In this document: one piece after another, positions 44,801-59,800 of the stretch
Numbering within the stretch: the first letter of the stretch is position 1
Layout of the letters: the number at the start of each line of letters is the position of its first letter
Assembly (NCBI RefSeq): GCF_030867095.1
Contig: NC_081828.1
Span: forward strand, 219,325,978-219,389,977
DNA: 64,000 bases
Direction of reading: 5' to 3'
Source of the DNA: Alligator mississippiensis
Taxonomy: Eukaryota > Chordata > Crocodylia > Alligatoridae
Program-made: the position numbers and the translations under genes
The notes under the pieces: model-generated
The model's database searches: none
Told to the model about the DNA's origin: nothing
Seen by the model: the letters and a program-made list of their open reading frames with translations, nothing else

Positions 44801-47800
44801 TCTGTGTCCTCTGCAGCGTGTGCCTGGACGGCGTGGTGACGTGTGACTCCGTGCCCTGCCCCATGCCCTGCGGCTGGTCGGCCTGGTCGGCCTGGACGCC
44901 CTGCGACCGCAGCTGCGGCGTTGGCATGCAGGAGAGGTTCAGGTATGCCCGGGAGATGCAGCTCCTGGCCCTGGGGACCTTCGTGATGGGTGGGGGGCAG
45001 AGCAAGCATCCCCCCCCACCCAGGACATCAGGCGCTGGCTCTCCCTGGCTTGGGGAGCCCTAGGGAAGAGATGGAGCCGTGCTGGCTGGGGGGAGCTGGG
45101 AGCTGCCCCCACGTCCCACTGCCCCCCAGGTTGGAGGAGAGGAGCAGGGTCAGCAGGAGGGTGCTACTGACCTCCTCCTCCCCACAGGTCACCCTCCAAC
45201 CCCACTGCAGCCAACGGCGGGGCCCCCTGCGATGGGGACGCCCAGGAGGTGCGGGAGTGCCACACGCCCTGCCCCGCCGGTACGTATGTGTTGCTGAGGG
45301 CTGCATGCCAGCCGGGGTGGGGGGGTGACACCAGGGCAGCTGTCCGCAGTGGGAGCGATAGCGCATCCAGGGAGGACCCAGGAGTCCAGGTGGCCCTGCT
45401 TCAGTGCATTTCCTGGTGCAGGGCATGCAGCCCCCAGCACCTTCCCCTCAACCTGTCCTAGGGGGCCTGTTGCCTCCCACCCCTTTCCTTGCATGGTGCA
45501 GCCGCGTCCCCTGGCACCAGCACTGACCCTCTCCCTCCCTCATGATCCTCCCAGAGCCGCCCGGGCCCTGGAGCGCCTGGACCCCATGGTCGCCCTGCTC
45601 CAAGACCTGCTTCTACGACGTGGACCGAGTCGGGGTGCGGAAGCGTTTCCGCCACTGCAACGGCACTGGGGAGCTCAGCGAAGGGGGCAGCTGCCAGGGG
45701 CCATCCGTGCAGGAGGAGCCATGTGACACGCCGCCCTGCCCCAGTGAGTGCCGCCAGCTGGGGCAGGAAGGCACCGAGACCCAGGGGACCCCATGCTGGG
45801 GAGGATGGCAGGGGTCGCTGGGGTGGCAGCGTGGCCCCAAGGATGGGATGTGCTCCTAGGTAGTGGCACTCCATCCTGGCTGGGGGGTCCTGGCTCCATC
45901 CTGCCCCCTTCACCCCAACCCTGGGGAGACTGGGGACCTTCCAACCTCTCACCCCTCATGCTGCCGGCTCTGCCCTGCAGTGGAGGGCGTCTGGACCCCA
46001 TGGACGGCCTGGTCCTCCTGCTCAGCCGCCTGCGACTCCGGTGTCCAGATCCGCAACCGGACCTGCTCCAACCCGGCCTATGGCGGGCCTGAGTGCTCGG
46101 GGCCCCTGGTCCAGACCCGCGACTGCAACACGCAGCCCTGCAAGGGTATGGGGCTGGGTCTGGGCAGAGGGGACGTTCACCCCCGTGGGTGGGAGATGCC
46201 CTAGGGAGGGGCAGGCCCTTGGGGCACGATGGAGCAGGCACCCACGCCCCCCCTGCCCACAGCGCTGTGCCCGGGGAACATGGTGTACCGCACGGCCAAG
46301 GAGTGCCAAGAGCACGGCGGCGCTTGCCCACGGCTCTGCCTGGACCAGGACGTCGGCGTGGAGTGCGCCGCCCATTGCTACGATGGCTGCTACTGCCCTG
46401 CCGGGCTCCGGCTGCTCAACGACACCTGTGTGCCACCCACCGCCTGCCCCTGCCACCACCAGGGCCTGCTCTACCCACCTGGCACCACTGCCCCACTCGA
46501 CGCCTGCAACAACTGGTAGGTGCCGGTGGCCCGGGGACCGCGGCTGGGGTTGGATTCAAGGCACGGACGCGCCATGGGTTGATAAAGGGGCATCGTGAGC
46601 CTTTCTGTCTCGTTCACAATTCCCTCCTTCCTCATCCCTGATGCGTCGTTGACATTTGTTGATGGCTGTGAAGCATGGGGCTGATCCCAGCCCTCTGCAG
46701 CTGCTGGGATCAGCTGACTGGCTCTGTCTCCTCCACAGCACCTGCATCTCTGGGGAAATGGTGTGCAGCACAGAGCCTTGTCCAGGTAACATCCAGCCCT
46801 GGTCCTGCCCTGGCCAGGCTATGGAGCTCTCCAAGGAGGGTGCTCAGGGCTGGGTGGGGACAGGGAGGTGCAATGCTAGGGTGCTGGGTCCAGTCCAGTC
46901 CCAGCTGCCACATGGTGTAGTCTGGCCCCTCAGGGTCCTCAGGGGTCCCCGGGGAAGCCTGGAGTCCAGAGGTGGATCCCTAATACCATTTCCCCCTCGC
47001 AGTGGACTGCGGTTGGAGCAGCTGGACGGTGTGGAGCTCCTGCAGCCGTAGCTGCAACGTGGGCACACAGCGGCGGTACCGCGCTGCCTCCCAGCCGCCT
47101 GCTGCCTTTGGGGGCCGTGAATGCCCGGGCCCCAGTGTGGAGGTCACCTTCTGCAGCCTGCAGCCCTGCAAGGGTGCGTGAGCCAGTACAGCGGCCAAGG
47201 AGACCCCTCTGCTCCAGCCTGGGGGCACAGGGGGTCCGTGGGGTTGGGGGTCCTGGGTGATGGGGATCACTGGGTGCAGACCCCGAGAGGCGTGGTGGGA
47301 CCTGCCTCGTCCCGGCCTGCCTGAGCTGTGCCCATTCTCCGCAGGTGCGGGGGCAGAGTGGGGTCCCTGGTCCGAGTGCTCGGTGCCCTGCGGGGGTGGC
47401 TACCAGAACCGCACGCGGGCCAGCGCCACCCTCCGCCGGGTTGAGTTCGCCACCTGCAACCTCCAACCCTGTGCTGGTGAGGCTGTGTCTGTCTGTCTGA
47501 GCCCCTGGCTCCCCCAAACCCAGCTTTGGAGCCTCCTCCCAGCTCCGTGCCCATCAGCTCTGGCTCATGCCCCCTCTCCGGCCATTGGAGAAATACAGCC
47601 AGGACACCCCCATTCTCCTCTGACCCCAGTGTCCCATGCATGGCCGGCACCGTGGGGGCCTTGCCAGATTGGGGCACTTGCCGGCCACCCCAAAAATGCT
47701 TGATCGTACCCTCTTCCATCTCCCTGCTTTTTCCGCACACCCAGGCGAGAAGCCCGGTGTCTGCCCGGCCGGGAAGGTCTGGCAAGAGTGCGCCGACGTG

Positions 47801-50800
47801 CCGGCCTCGTGCGCCGAGCTGAGCACAGCGTTCCTGGCCAACAGGACGTGCCACGCCGGCTGCTACTGCCCACCCGGTGCCATCCTGCTGGTGAGTAAGG
47901 GGCTGGCGCCAGATGCGGCCGTGGGGGCAGCAGGTGGAAGAGAGGCCCCACGGTCCCCACTGCCCGGTCTGGGGTCCCAGCAAAGCCACGTTGGGGGCTA
48001 GGGGTGTCCAACGTGCCGTGTGCCCACAGGACAACCAGTGCGTGGCAGCGTCCGAGTGCCCGTGCACCGAGGCCGGCGTGCTGTATCGCCCCGGCGACAC
48101 TGTGACCAGGGGCTGCGAGACCTGGTCAGTGCGCCCCGCCCGCGGCTCCCCACGCCCCTGTCCCGTGTCCTCCGGGCCTGACCCCTGCTCTCTCCCTCCC
48201 CCAGCTCCTGCGTATTCGGCCGCATCTCCAACTGCTCCCGCGGGCCCTGTGGGCATGGTAAGGCAGAGCTGGACACCTGCGGGACATCTTGGAGCCCAGG
48301 GAAAGTGGGTGCCCCCCCATCTCGTACCCCCAGAAGTGGATGGTCCCACTGCTGGGACCCCCTCACTCGTGGGGACACAAAGGCTGTTCCCCACTTGTGC
48401 CCACCCTGCTCCTGGCCTGCCCTGGGTCACTGGGCAGCCCCTATCACCCCGCGGCCCCAGCTCAGTTCTGCTCCCCGAACACAGCAGTCATAGCAGCCAG
48501 CACCTACCCCTGGGCATGGACCAGAGGCACCTGGGTCCCCACCCCCGAGCTCTCCCCGAGGGGGAGCGTTGCAGGCTGGGATGGGTCTGGGAAGACCCTC
48601 TCTGCTCCCTGGGGTGCAGGGGGCTGCCAGCCTCCCTGTAATGGTGCCCCCGCTCCTCCCCCACAGCGAATGGCAGCTGGTCGGAGTGGACCCCCTGGAG
48701 CGAGTGCTCGGCCTCCTGCGGGCTGGGCCTCCAGAACCGGTACCGCTTCTGCACGGACCCCATGCCCGCCGGCACCGGGCTGCCCTGCCTGGGCCCCGAG
48801 AGTGAGGTCCAGCCCTGCCACCTCCAGCCTTGCTCACGTGAGTGCCCTGGGCTGAGCTGGGGGATGCTGGAGTCTGGAGGGGCGGTGGGGAGGGGGGGTC
48901 TCTGGGTCTCAGCAGCCTGGCCCAGGCTCCTCTCTGCATGGCTGTGGTGGGGGGGGGGGCCTCCACTTGGGGCATGCACCCCCCACTCCGGGTGCAGGGG
49001 CAGGAGCTGACGGCAGTGCCTATCCCAGGGATTGGGGGCTGGGGTGCCTGGAGCCCCTGGGGCGAGTGCACCCGGAGCTGCGGTGGGGGCCTGCGGACCC
49101 GGACCCGCGGCTGCGACAACCCTCCACCCCAGGGCCAGGGCGACTACTGTGAGGGGACCCCCACCCAGGTGGAGGCCTGCCACCCCCATGACTGCCCAGG
49201 TGAGTGGGGCCGGTCTGGTGGGTGGTGATACTGGGGGGTACTGGGCTGCAATGGGGGCATCCAGCAGGGCAGGGTGGGGGTGCCAGAAAAAATGCTATAC
49301 TTTTCCACCTTTGCAAATGGGCTGGAGGAGTCACCCCAGCTGGGCAGAGGGCTGTGGGGTGGGAGTCCCCGGGGTAACATGGGTCCCACCCTCACACCCT
49401 GCCTCTCCCCACCCACAGCGCTGGAGTGCACAGTCGTGAAGGGCTCCGTGTACAGCCGCTGCGGCCCCTCCTGCCCCCGCTCCTGCGATGACATCTCGGT
49501 AAGAGCCCCCCTAAAACTGCCAGGGTGGCACCCCACACTGCTGCCTCCCCTGCTCCTGATGCCATGATCCCCCAGCTTGCCAGCGCGTCAGGGGGATGCT
49601 GCAGCCTGGGAGCCTGGTCTCCTCCTGACCGTGCCCTGTGTCCCCAGCACTGCGTCTGGAGCTGCGAGCCCGGCTGCTACTGCACCCACGGGCAGGTGCT
49701 GAGCGAGAACGGCACAGCCTGCGTGGACCCACGGGACTGCACCTGCCTGGACCTGCTCAGCAGCCGCCGGCACCTGCCCGGCCAGACGGTGCCCCGGGGC
49801 GATGGTTGCAATCACTGGTGAGGGGCAGGGGGTAGCAGAGCCTGGAGATGACCTTTAGCATGCCCTGGTGCTTTGCTTCCTATCCCAAACCCTGCGTTGC
49901 GCTCTGGAGATGCACTTGGGCAGCAGCTCAGCTGGACCTGTAGAACCAGGGGTGCTGGCTCCAAACCACGGGGGCCACGGCTGGGCCCATACCTCTGGCC
50001 TCACTGCCCTCTTCTCCTCTCCCCAGCACCTGCACCAGGGGGAAGATGCTCTGCACCAGCCTGCCCTGCGCAGGTGAGGAGCCAGGAGGGTCTCGCTACA
50101 GCAGGGGCGAGGGATGAGGTGCCCTGCAAGAGATGGGGAGATGGGTTGGGGGGATCCCGGAGGCTGAAAGGGGCCTGGGGGGGTCTCCAGGGGAGGGTGC
50201 GGGTAGTCTGTGCCCCTCCACTGATAGGCTGCGGGAGCCAGGATGGGGGACAAAGGGTCCCTGGGGTGGCCCACGCCAACTCCTGTCTGGCTCTCCATCC
50301 CCCAGTGCCCGGCGCCTGGTGCGACTGGTCCCCCTGGACCCCCTGCTCGAGGACATGTGGTAGCGAGGCCACGACGCGGTACCGCACCTGCGCCTGCCCC
50401 CAGCCCCAGCACGGCGGCTCCGACTGCTCCGGAGACCAGGAGCGCCACGGGGACGCCGGTGTCCAGCTGCAGCGCCAGGACTGCCCCTCTGCCACCTTCT
50501 GCCCAGGTGCAGGCTCCCCCTTCCCACCACCTCCCCAGAGCCCTGGCTGGATGGGACTGCAGGGGGTACCCAGAGCATGGGGCAGAGACCCCGTGTCCCT
50601 CCCTGCCCCCCCCGAGGGCCCAGCCGAGCAAGGAGGGTCAGCCGGGGCAGTTCTGGGTCTCATGCCCTTGTCCTGCTGGCAGTGGACGGCGGCTGGAGCT
50701 CCTGGGGCCCCTGGTCGCCCTGCGATGCCTGTGGTGGGGAGTCGACGCGCAGCCGGGACTGCAGCAGCCCCCCTGCCCGCTTCGGGGGCCTGCCCTGCCC

Positions 50801-53800
50801 TGGGGAGGCCTGGCAGAGCCGGCCGTGCCACGACGGGGCCACCACCTGTGAAGGTGAGATGCAGGCTGGCCTCTCCATGGCCCACCGGGGACTATCCACT
50901 CTTCCCCATCCCAGGTCCCGGTCTCTACCCTGGCATCAGTGACAGCTGGGCAGGTCTCCCGGCTTGGTCCAGGGCCATGGGGTGCTAGGATGAAGCATCA
51001 TCCCTGTGGTCTCCGTGGCAACACACCGCGGGCACCTGCATCCGCCTGGCTCTGTGCCCCGCTGGGCATTGACCCCCCCATGCCCTCCCTCAGGCTGCGG
51101 TGGGGGGCAAGTGACCTTCTCCTGTGGGAAGCCGTGTCCCCGCTCCTGCGAGGACCTGCAAGCCGATGCCGGCTGCCTGGAGAGCGCGCAGTGCCAGCCC
51201 ACCTGTGGCTGCCCTGAAGGGCGGCTGCTGCAGGACAGAGCCTGTGTGAGCCCAGGGCAGTGCCGCTGCAAGTACCAGAACGGCTCATGGGGTGAGTGGC
51301 CTTGGGCCCGGGGTTGTGTGGGCCCTGGGGTCCAGACTGGGGGGTTTCCGCTTCCTCTGCAGCAGGGGCATGGCTTGGGCCTAGGGTCTCTGCAGCATCC
51401 ATGACCCCCCTTTGCAGCAGCAGGACGTTGGCGGCTGCGGCCCCTTTGCTTTCCCGGCGGGGAGGCGGCAGGGGCAAGGGTGATACCTGGGGTGACTGTT
51501 GTGCTCCTCTGAGGTCGGACACGGGGTTTGTCTGGGCTGGTTTGGACGGGGCTGATCCTGCCTCATTAGGGCTTGGACTGGAAGTGACCCCGCAGCTCCC
51601 TCCTAGCTCTGCTTCATTGTGACTATGATGCTAGAGGCAGGGTTAGGGGGTCCTGCGCCAGTCCTGGCCTGGCAAGAAGGGAGCAGCGAGGTCCAAGCCC
51701 CCACCCTGAGACACGTGGGGTAGGGGGGACGATGCGGCGAGACACTGTTGGGTTGCAAGCAGAGGTCCCTCTGGGCTGGCTCCCTGCCCCGTGCCCAGCT
51801 CAGCCCGTGTGCTGGGTTGCACTTCGTCCCATGCCTAGGGTGCAGCAGCTATGGGGGCTAGCGGGGATGATGTCTCCCATGTCTGGGCCCACAGGGACTC
51901 CCGAAGACCGGACCTTGCCAGCCTGGGCCGGCCCTGCCCCATGGGAATACGTGCAGCCCGGAGAGACGGTGCACGGGCCCTGCCAGAACTGGTGAGTTCG
52001 GGGGTGCAGCTGAGCTCTGACCCGAGGGGGCAGTAGTGAGGCAGGTGCCCCGGGGGCTGTGGCCGGGCTGGGGGGGACGGCCAGGTCCCAGCACATCCCT
52101 GTGGACTCGGGGGGCAGCTGGCGGATGCAGGTAGTGTGGGGTCCACAGCCAGGCCGGCAATAACGAGCTCCACCCCCATCCTCCCCCACAGCACGTGCGA
52201 GGACGGGCACCTGCGGTGCCACGCCGACCCTGCCTGCCACCTGGATGGGCACTGGGGTGCCTGGGGGCCGTGGTCGCCCTGCTCCCACCGCTGCCGGGAG
52301 GGCACCCAGGTCCGCGGCCGAGCCTGCGACAACCCTGCACCCCAGCACGGGGGCCGGGGCTGCGCCGGGGGCAGCCAGCAGCAGAGAGCCTGCCGGGGAC
52401 AGCTCCCCTGCGAAGGTGACGGGCCAAAGGATACAGGGCTGAGCAGGGGGTGGGGGTCAAGCCACATTGTAGCTGTCCCTGTCTGTGGTAGGATGCAAAA
52501 TGAGAGGCACTGTCGCACCGGGCACATCCAGCTCAGGTCGCTGCACAGACCTCCTGGCCTAGAGTGCTTGGAGCTGCATGTGTGTAAGAGGCCGTGTGTG
52601 CCAGAGACGTTCCCATCTCAGTGGGCAGCACGCAGGGAAAAGGGGAAACTGAGGCTGGGAGGGCTGTGCAAGTGGCCAGGAGGCAGAGCTGGGCTGCTTT
52701 CAGGGGCAGGGGGTCATCCTGGGGAGCCTCGTCTCACCGTCCCGCCCCGCTTTGCATGTCCCAGAGGAAGCACCATGGAGCGCGTGGTCCCCGTGGGGTG
52801 CATGCAGTGTCACGTGTGGCGGTGGGGAGCAGATCCGCACCCGGGAGTGCCTCCGCCCCGGCTGCCAGGGCCTGTCTGTGCAGAGCAAGACCTGCAACAC
52901 CCAAGTTTGCCTCGGTGAGTGGCCCCCCACCCTCCCCTGCTTCCCCTGCCAAGGGGGCTCCTGCTGTGGGGAGCGGGCTCTGAGCACCTTCTCGGCCTCT
53001 CCCAGAGGTGGGCTGCCCGGCGGAGCGGCTGTACCGCGAGTGCCTGCAGGAGGAGGGCTGCCCCTACAGCTGCGCCCACCTGGCCGGACAGATGGACTGT
53101 TTCTCGGACGGCTGCGAGGAGGGCTGCCACTGCCCCGCCGGCACCCTGCAGCACCGCGGCGCCTGCCTCCAGGTCAGCCCCCAGGCCAGGTACCCTGGGG
53201 GTGAGAGGGGAGGGGACCACCACATCTCCCTGCCCCAGGACTCTTGCATTTGCATCCGCTCCTGTGTGTGGGGGTTCAGGAAGGGAACCCCTCTACGCAT
53301 GGCTGGGGGCTAAGGGGGCTTGCTGAGTTAGACGAGGCCTCGGCATAAAAAGCGATGTGCTGGTTTCTTCTCGTGAACATTGCAAAGCTGAACGTGAGTG
53401 TAACGAGTGTGTGGATCAGGCCGTGGCCGTGCAGAAACACCAACACTTGGGAGGTTCAGGAGTTAGAGGGCTGGTCCCTGCCTTTTGCACCCCCCGTTGC
53501 ATGGCAAGGGGTTTCCCCTGAGTTGTGCCATCCGCCTCCCGGCAGGAGTGCCCCTGCGTGCTGACCAAGGACATCCTGTGGACGCTGCAGAACATCTCCG
53601 CGGACCCTGGGGCCTTGCTGACCGCTGTGACTGTCCAGGGCCACCCCCTCGTGCCTGGCCAGGAGGTGCCGCACCGCGGCAGCCTCCACTCCGGCTGTAG
53701 CAGCTGGTGAGTTGCCGGGCACTCTGGCAGCCATGGGAGGATGGGCGGTCACGGGCCCTGCGCCCACGTGCTGGCGCTGGTCCACGCTGGATCGGTGCGT

Positions 53801-56800
53801 GGAGCTGTGTCGTCAGATCATAGCAGCACAGAGATGTCAAACTGGGAGGGAGCTGCAGGCTCGCATCCAGTCCAAGCCCAGCCTGAGGCAGGATCAGGCC
53901 TGTCCAAAACACCCCAGGCAAACCCCGTGTCCGAGCTCAGAGCCACACGACAGTCGCCCCCAGGCATCGCCGTCTCCCCGTGACACTGGGGCCCTTTCTC
54001 GCCTCCCAGCACCTGCCAGCACGGGCAGCTCAACTGCTCCTTCACCCCGTGCCCGCTGGATGGGGGCTTCAGCGCCTGGAGCCCCTGGACCTCCTGCTCC
54101 CGAACGTGCGGCGGGCTGGGAAACATGACGCGGTCACGGAGCTGCACCCGCCCCGCGCCCGCCCACGGGGGCAAGGACTGCATCGGGCCCCGGATGGACA
54201 CCAAGTACTGCCAGACACCCGACTGTGCTGGTGAGCCAGCGTCGGGGGCAGCAGGAGGATGTCTGGGTCTCTCTTGGGATCCAGGCGGGTGCTGGGGGTT
54301 GGGGCGGTGGCTGCACGGTGAACCCCTGTTCTCTGTTCTCCCCCCTCAGCGGTGGAAGGTCCCACGAAGGAGCCGGTGCCCAGTGTCCCAGGTACGGGGC
54401 CATGCTGGGATGGGGGGCTGTGAATATCCTTTGCTTGGCTGGGATGCACCCCTCCTTTTCTCCGTGCCTCAGTTTCCCCAGAATGCTTCTCCCCCTGCAA
54501 GGGGTCCACTGGTGGCCTCTAGACCTATGAGTTAACCCTGTGCTACCCTGTGTGCCCGCACCACAGGGTCTGAGGAGGGCTTCAGCCCCTGGTCATCCTG
54601 GACGCCCTGCTCCCGGACCTGCACTGACCCCGAGCTCCCGGCCCTGAAGACCCGGACCCGGTTCTGCGCGGCAGGAGCCAACTGCACGGGGGAGGCCTTC
54701 CAGGAGCGGGCCTGCAACCTGCCCCAGTGCACAGGTTTGGGGGGCTGAGAGTCCTGGGGTACAGCTCACCTGTGACATGAGCTGGCTGACCTCAGCTGGC
54801 GTGCTGGGCTCTCCCCGCTCACAGCCCCAGGTCCTAGTTGGCTCAGGGGCAGGCCCAGTTGAGCTCCTCCAGGGCTCGGGAGCAAAAGACCCCCACATAC
54901 AGGGGCAGCAGGCACCATCCCTCGGAGGGGTCCAGGGTGGCTGCGTGTAGGGAACAGGGATGGATGCAGCCCCTGGGTGTTGCAGCACCCCCAGCCCATG
55001 CATGGCCGCTCACTGGGCCCCTCTCCACCCCACAGACGTGCCCCCATGCCTGGGTGAGGAGTGTGCAGGCATGAATTGCAGCTGGACAGGCTGGGGCCCC
55101 TGGAGCTCGTGCTCACGCAGCTGCGGCGTGGGGCAGCAGCAACGCCTACGTGCCTACCACCCGCCTGGCCCCGGCGGGCACTGGTGCGAGGGCATCCTCA
55201 GCGCCCACGCCGAGCGCCGCTTCTGCAACCTGCAAGCCTGCAGAGGTAGGGGGGCTCACAGCAAGCCCGGATCTGCCCCGTGCCAAGCCCGGTTTTGGAT
55301 AAGCTCATGGAGCTGCCTAGAGCTGGGTTTGGGGGGTGACGGCTCTTCTTCCCCACAGTGGACGGGGCCTGGTCCAAGTGGAGCCCGTGGTCGTGGTGTG
55401 ACCGCACCTGCGGCGGGGGTCGCTCCGTGCGCAGCCGCACCTGCACCCACCCCCCACCCAAGAACGGCGGGCGCCGCTGCCCCGGGGAGAAGCACCATGT
55501 CCGTGTCTGCAACCCACGGCCTTGCGGTAGGGAGAGCGGGGGTCATGGGCAGGAGCGTGGGACCCCATCTCTAGGGTGTGCTGGAGGGTCCCCCGGGATG
55601 CAGTGCAGGTCCCGGGGTCAGGGGTCGTGCTGTGCACCTTGAGGCACAGCAGGGTCCATGCAGGGTACAGGGGTCTCAGAAACCTCCTAGGGGGTACGGA
55701 GCCAGGTGGGGAAGTCAGATGTGGCCCCCAAGCTCCCCTGTGCTGGGCTGAGCAGCCCTGGCCTGCAGCAAAGGGGCTGGGCTGGGGGTCTGCACTCGTC
55801 CCCCCACCAAGGCAGCGGGGAGGCAGGGCCCAGGAGAGGCCCCTGGACAGGTGCAGGGGGCCCTTGTCCATGTCATCCGCAGAGGCAAGGACAACCCCAA
55901 GACCCCCTAAGGCAGTCTCTCCCAGCCTGGGGCTAAGCTAACATGTGCCCCCCACAGAGGAGGGCTGCCCACCAGGCATGGAGATGGTGGACTGTGCCAA
56001 CAGGTGCCCACGCCACTGCGGGGACCTGCAGGAGGGCATCATGTGCCAGGACACGGAGGCCTGCGAGCCCGGCTGCCGCTGCCCAGACGGTGGGTGCTGC
56101 AGTGGGGGGGTGGGGAGGGTCACTGGCTCTGCTTGGGGTTGAGGGGGGTTGCTCAGGCATCGTGCTCCTCCCATTGGTGACACCCCTCATGGGTCACATG
56201 CCCTCTCCCTGGAGTGGGGATAGCGGTGGGATCCCGCACCTGCCCTGCAGGGGACTCTCTATGTGCGGTGTGCAGTATGGGACCTATGACACCCCTCTGA
56301 GTAATGTGGTGCTGCCCAGCAAGAGGCAGCGCTGCGTAAGTGCTCACACACGTACACACGTGTATACATGCACACACACTCTTGCACATGCCCAAATGCA
56401 CACCCATAGAAGCACATTCATGCACACGCACACACATGCACACAAATGCATGCACATTCACACCCATAAATACACATACATTTACATGTGCGTATACACA
56501 CATACACACATGCATGTGCCTGTCCATGTACATACCATTACCCATACATGCACATGGACTCACATGCATATGCACATGCACCACAGCCCAAGGGGCATTG
56601 CCCTGCAGGGCACAGACGGGCTCCATGTGTTCCCAGCAGGCCCTGGCTGCCCCACATCACCTTCCCCTCTGCCCCGCAGGGACCCTGGAGCAGGACGGGG
56701 TGTGCGTGCCAGCCCAGCTGTGCGAGTGCACGGACACGCAGGGCCACAGCTGGGCACCGGGCAGCTTGCGGGATGATGGCTGCAACAACTGCACGTGCGT

Positions 56801-59800
56801 GGGCGGGCGGCTCATGTGCACCAACCACACCTGCCCACCCTCCCACTGCGCCTGGAGCCACTGGTCCAGCTGGGCCGAGTGCAGCCTCACCTGCGGCCAC
56901 GGCCGCCAGAGCCGCTTCAGGTGGGCCCCACCTGCCGTGGGCTGGGGGGCATTGGCGTGGGGAGCTCCCAGCCCTTTGGGAGTTGTTTTTCTCCCAACCC
57001 GTGGCCATGTCCCAGTCATGCTCTCATGCTCTGCCCTCCTTGCTTTCCAGGACGCCCACGTCGGGGTCGGAGGCGGCCGAGTGCCAGCAGGAGCAGCTGC
57101 AGAGCCGGCCCTGCGCCCCGGGGCCTTGTCCCCCGCTCTGTCCTCTCAAGGGCAGTGACCGGCACCTGGGAGATACCTGGCTGCAGGGCGAGTGCCAGCA
57201 ATGGTCAGTGCCACAGGGTCAGGACAGCATGGGGGGCAGTCAGTGCAGCCCGCTGGGAGCCAGGACTCCTGGGTTCTCCCCTCTCTCCCCTCAGCAGCGG
57301 GCTAACACCAGGGACCTAACACCAGGGGGTCAGTGGGGTGGGCTGGGCTGCACTGACCCTCCCGCTCTGCCTGCCCCTTCTGCAGCATCTGCACCCCGGA
57401 GGGCATCTACTGCCAGGACATCACCTGTGCGGGTGAGTGCCCCCCATCCCCTCCATCCCGGCTTCTCTCCGCTGCGGGACCCTAGTCACGCCCTGTTCCC
57501 TCCGCAGTGAATGGTGCCTGGACGCCCTGGTCCCCCTGGTCTGACTGCCCTGTCACCTGTGGCCCCGGCACTCAGATCCGCACCCGGGCCTGCCTCAACC
57601 CCCCGCCCCGCAACAACGGCTTCGACTGCACCGGCCCCGAAGCCGAGGCCCAGGACTGCCCCACGCCACCCTGTCCAGGTAAGGACAGGCCCAGGGGAAG
57701 GTCGACCGGGTGTCAGCTCTGCGAAGAAGGACCTGGGGGTCTTGCTGGCACCATCCCCGCAGGGTCCTGGCTGGAGGGTCTTGCTCCTCCTCTCAGGATC
57801 GGCCCAACGCTGCACTGGGGCAGGAAGGGATTTCCCTCCTGCTCAGACTGGTGTGCACTGGGGGGTTTTGCCTTCCTCAGCAGTTGGGGCACAGCCTCAG
57901 CCTGGGGTTTCTCAAGTGCACTTAACAACCCACATCCTGTTCTTTCAGCACCAGGGCACTGCCAGGCCTCACCCCCCAGCGCTCCCCGGGGCAGGTCAGG
58001 GTGCCCTCAGTGCATTGGGGCATGGTGCCCATGCAACATGGCTGCTCATGCAGTGTTGGATAAACTGGTGCAGACGGGGCAGCTCCCAGCCCGAGCAGGG
58101 GGCTGGACATGACCCCCAGGTCCCTACCCGCCCGGCTGCCCCGTGACTGCGATTGCTACCCACAGGAGCCGAGGAGTGTGTGTGGTCCAGCTGGGGTCCC
58201 TGCTCGCGGTCCTGCGGCCCGGGGCTGGCCTCCCGCAGTGGGGCCTGTGCCTGCCCCATGCCGCAGGACCCTGGCGCCTCCTGCAACCAGAGCACCCGCC
58301 AGGAGCTGCAGCCCTGCTACCTGCGGGCCTGCGAAGGTAAGGCCCTGGCAGGGGGGCTCCAGGCTGGGGGTTAGGGGCATCTGCAGCCTGGCTCTGATGC
58401 CCGATGGCTGCATTCATCCACCTACGGAGCACATCCAGCCAGCCCCCCTGTGCATCTGTCCCCCCACCCCCAACGCCGCAGGGCTGAGCTTCCCCAGGAA
58501 GACACCCCCCAGCTCTGCAGTAAGGAGAGGTGTTCAGGGCACCTTTCTGGCTCCCAGAGTGCTTTGCCAGGATGCAGAGGGGAAACTGAGGCAAAGAGAG
58601 AGCTGGGAGGGGATGGGACACAGATGACCCTCACCCATTGCAGGGGCAAGGGGAGAGTGCCCAAATGCAGCTATGCTGTACAGGCAGTACCCCCCTATCC
58701 TGGGGTCTCTGCCCAGCTGCTGGGCAGGGAGAAAGCCTCAGCCCTGCAGCTCTGTGCCCCCAGATGCCTGCTCCTGGAGCCCCTGGACGGCCTGGACCCA
58801 GTGCTCCTGCAGCTTCCTGGTGCAACAGCGCTACCGCAACCAGTGGGCTGCCGGCGGGGCCGCGGCGGCCGACGCCTGCGTGGGGCTGGACGGCCAGTTC
58901 CGCATGTGCGACTACACCGAGTGCTCCGGTGAGGGGTCCTCGGGCACGGGTTGGGGGCTGCGGAGTCCAGGGGGCACACGGAGGGGTTGGGGAGGGCACC
59001 AGTGGCATGGGCACTACTCCCCCAGCATGGTGTCCCATACACCCGTTGTATGGGCTGCATCCTTACTCCCCCTGGCTCCCTGCTCACTTTGCCCAGGGTC
59101 TCCTGCCCTGCCTGGGGCTCTGGAAGGACCTGGGGGAATGGGTCCATGGCTGCCAAGTGCAGACACTCACCCATCCTCATCCCCGCAGAGGCCAGCTGTG
59201 CACCGCCCTTCCAGTTTCGGGAGTGTGGCTCGCCCTGTGCCGGGCTCTGCTCCACCCGGCAGCACCAGGACCTGTGCCGGGACCTGCCCCAGTGCCTGCC
59301 CGGCTGCTACTGCCCGCAGGTGAGCAGGGCACGGGGTTGGGGGGTTGCCAGGACCCTAGTGGTATGGAGGGGCTGGCATATGAGCAGAAGAGGCTAGGCC
59401 TGGTCAGTGCAGAGAAGAGATGTTTGCAGGGGGAGATGAGAAAAGTTTACAAAATACTAAATGGTGGGGAGAAAGTCAGTACGGATTGACAGAACAAGGA
59501 GCAATGGGCCCAGGTTGCAGGAAGGGAAGTTGAGGTTGGATATTAGGAAAAACTTTCTCACGAGGAGGGTGGTGAAGCACTGGAATGAGTTACCTAGAGA
59601 GGTGGTGGAGTCTCCATCCTTGGAGGTGTTTAAGACCCGGGTAGACAAAACCTTGGCCAGGATGATGTAGTTGGGGCTGGTCCTGCTTGGAGCAGGGGTT
59701 GGACTAGATGTGCCCTCCTGATGTCCCTTCCATCATCATTTGCTATGAGTCTGAGTCTTTCGTGTCACCCAGCGCAGCATTAAAGCGTAGAGCGTGTTGC

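Noticed and set aside
47267-48430. A 387-codon minus-strand open frame
   Set aside because: It is antisense to SSPO exons 66-69. No motif, and no splice or start evidence.
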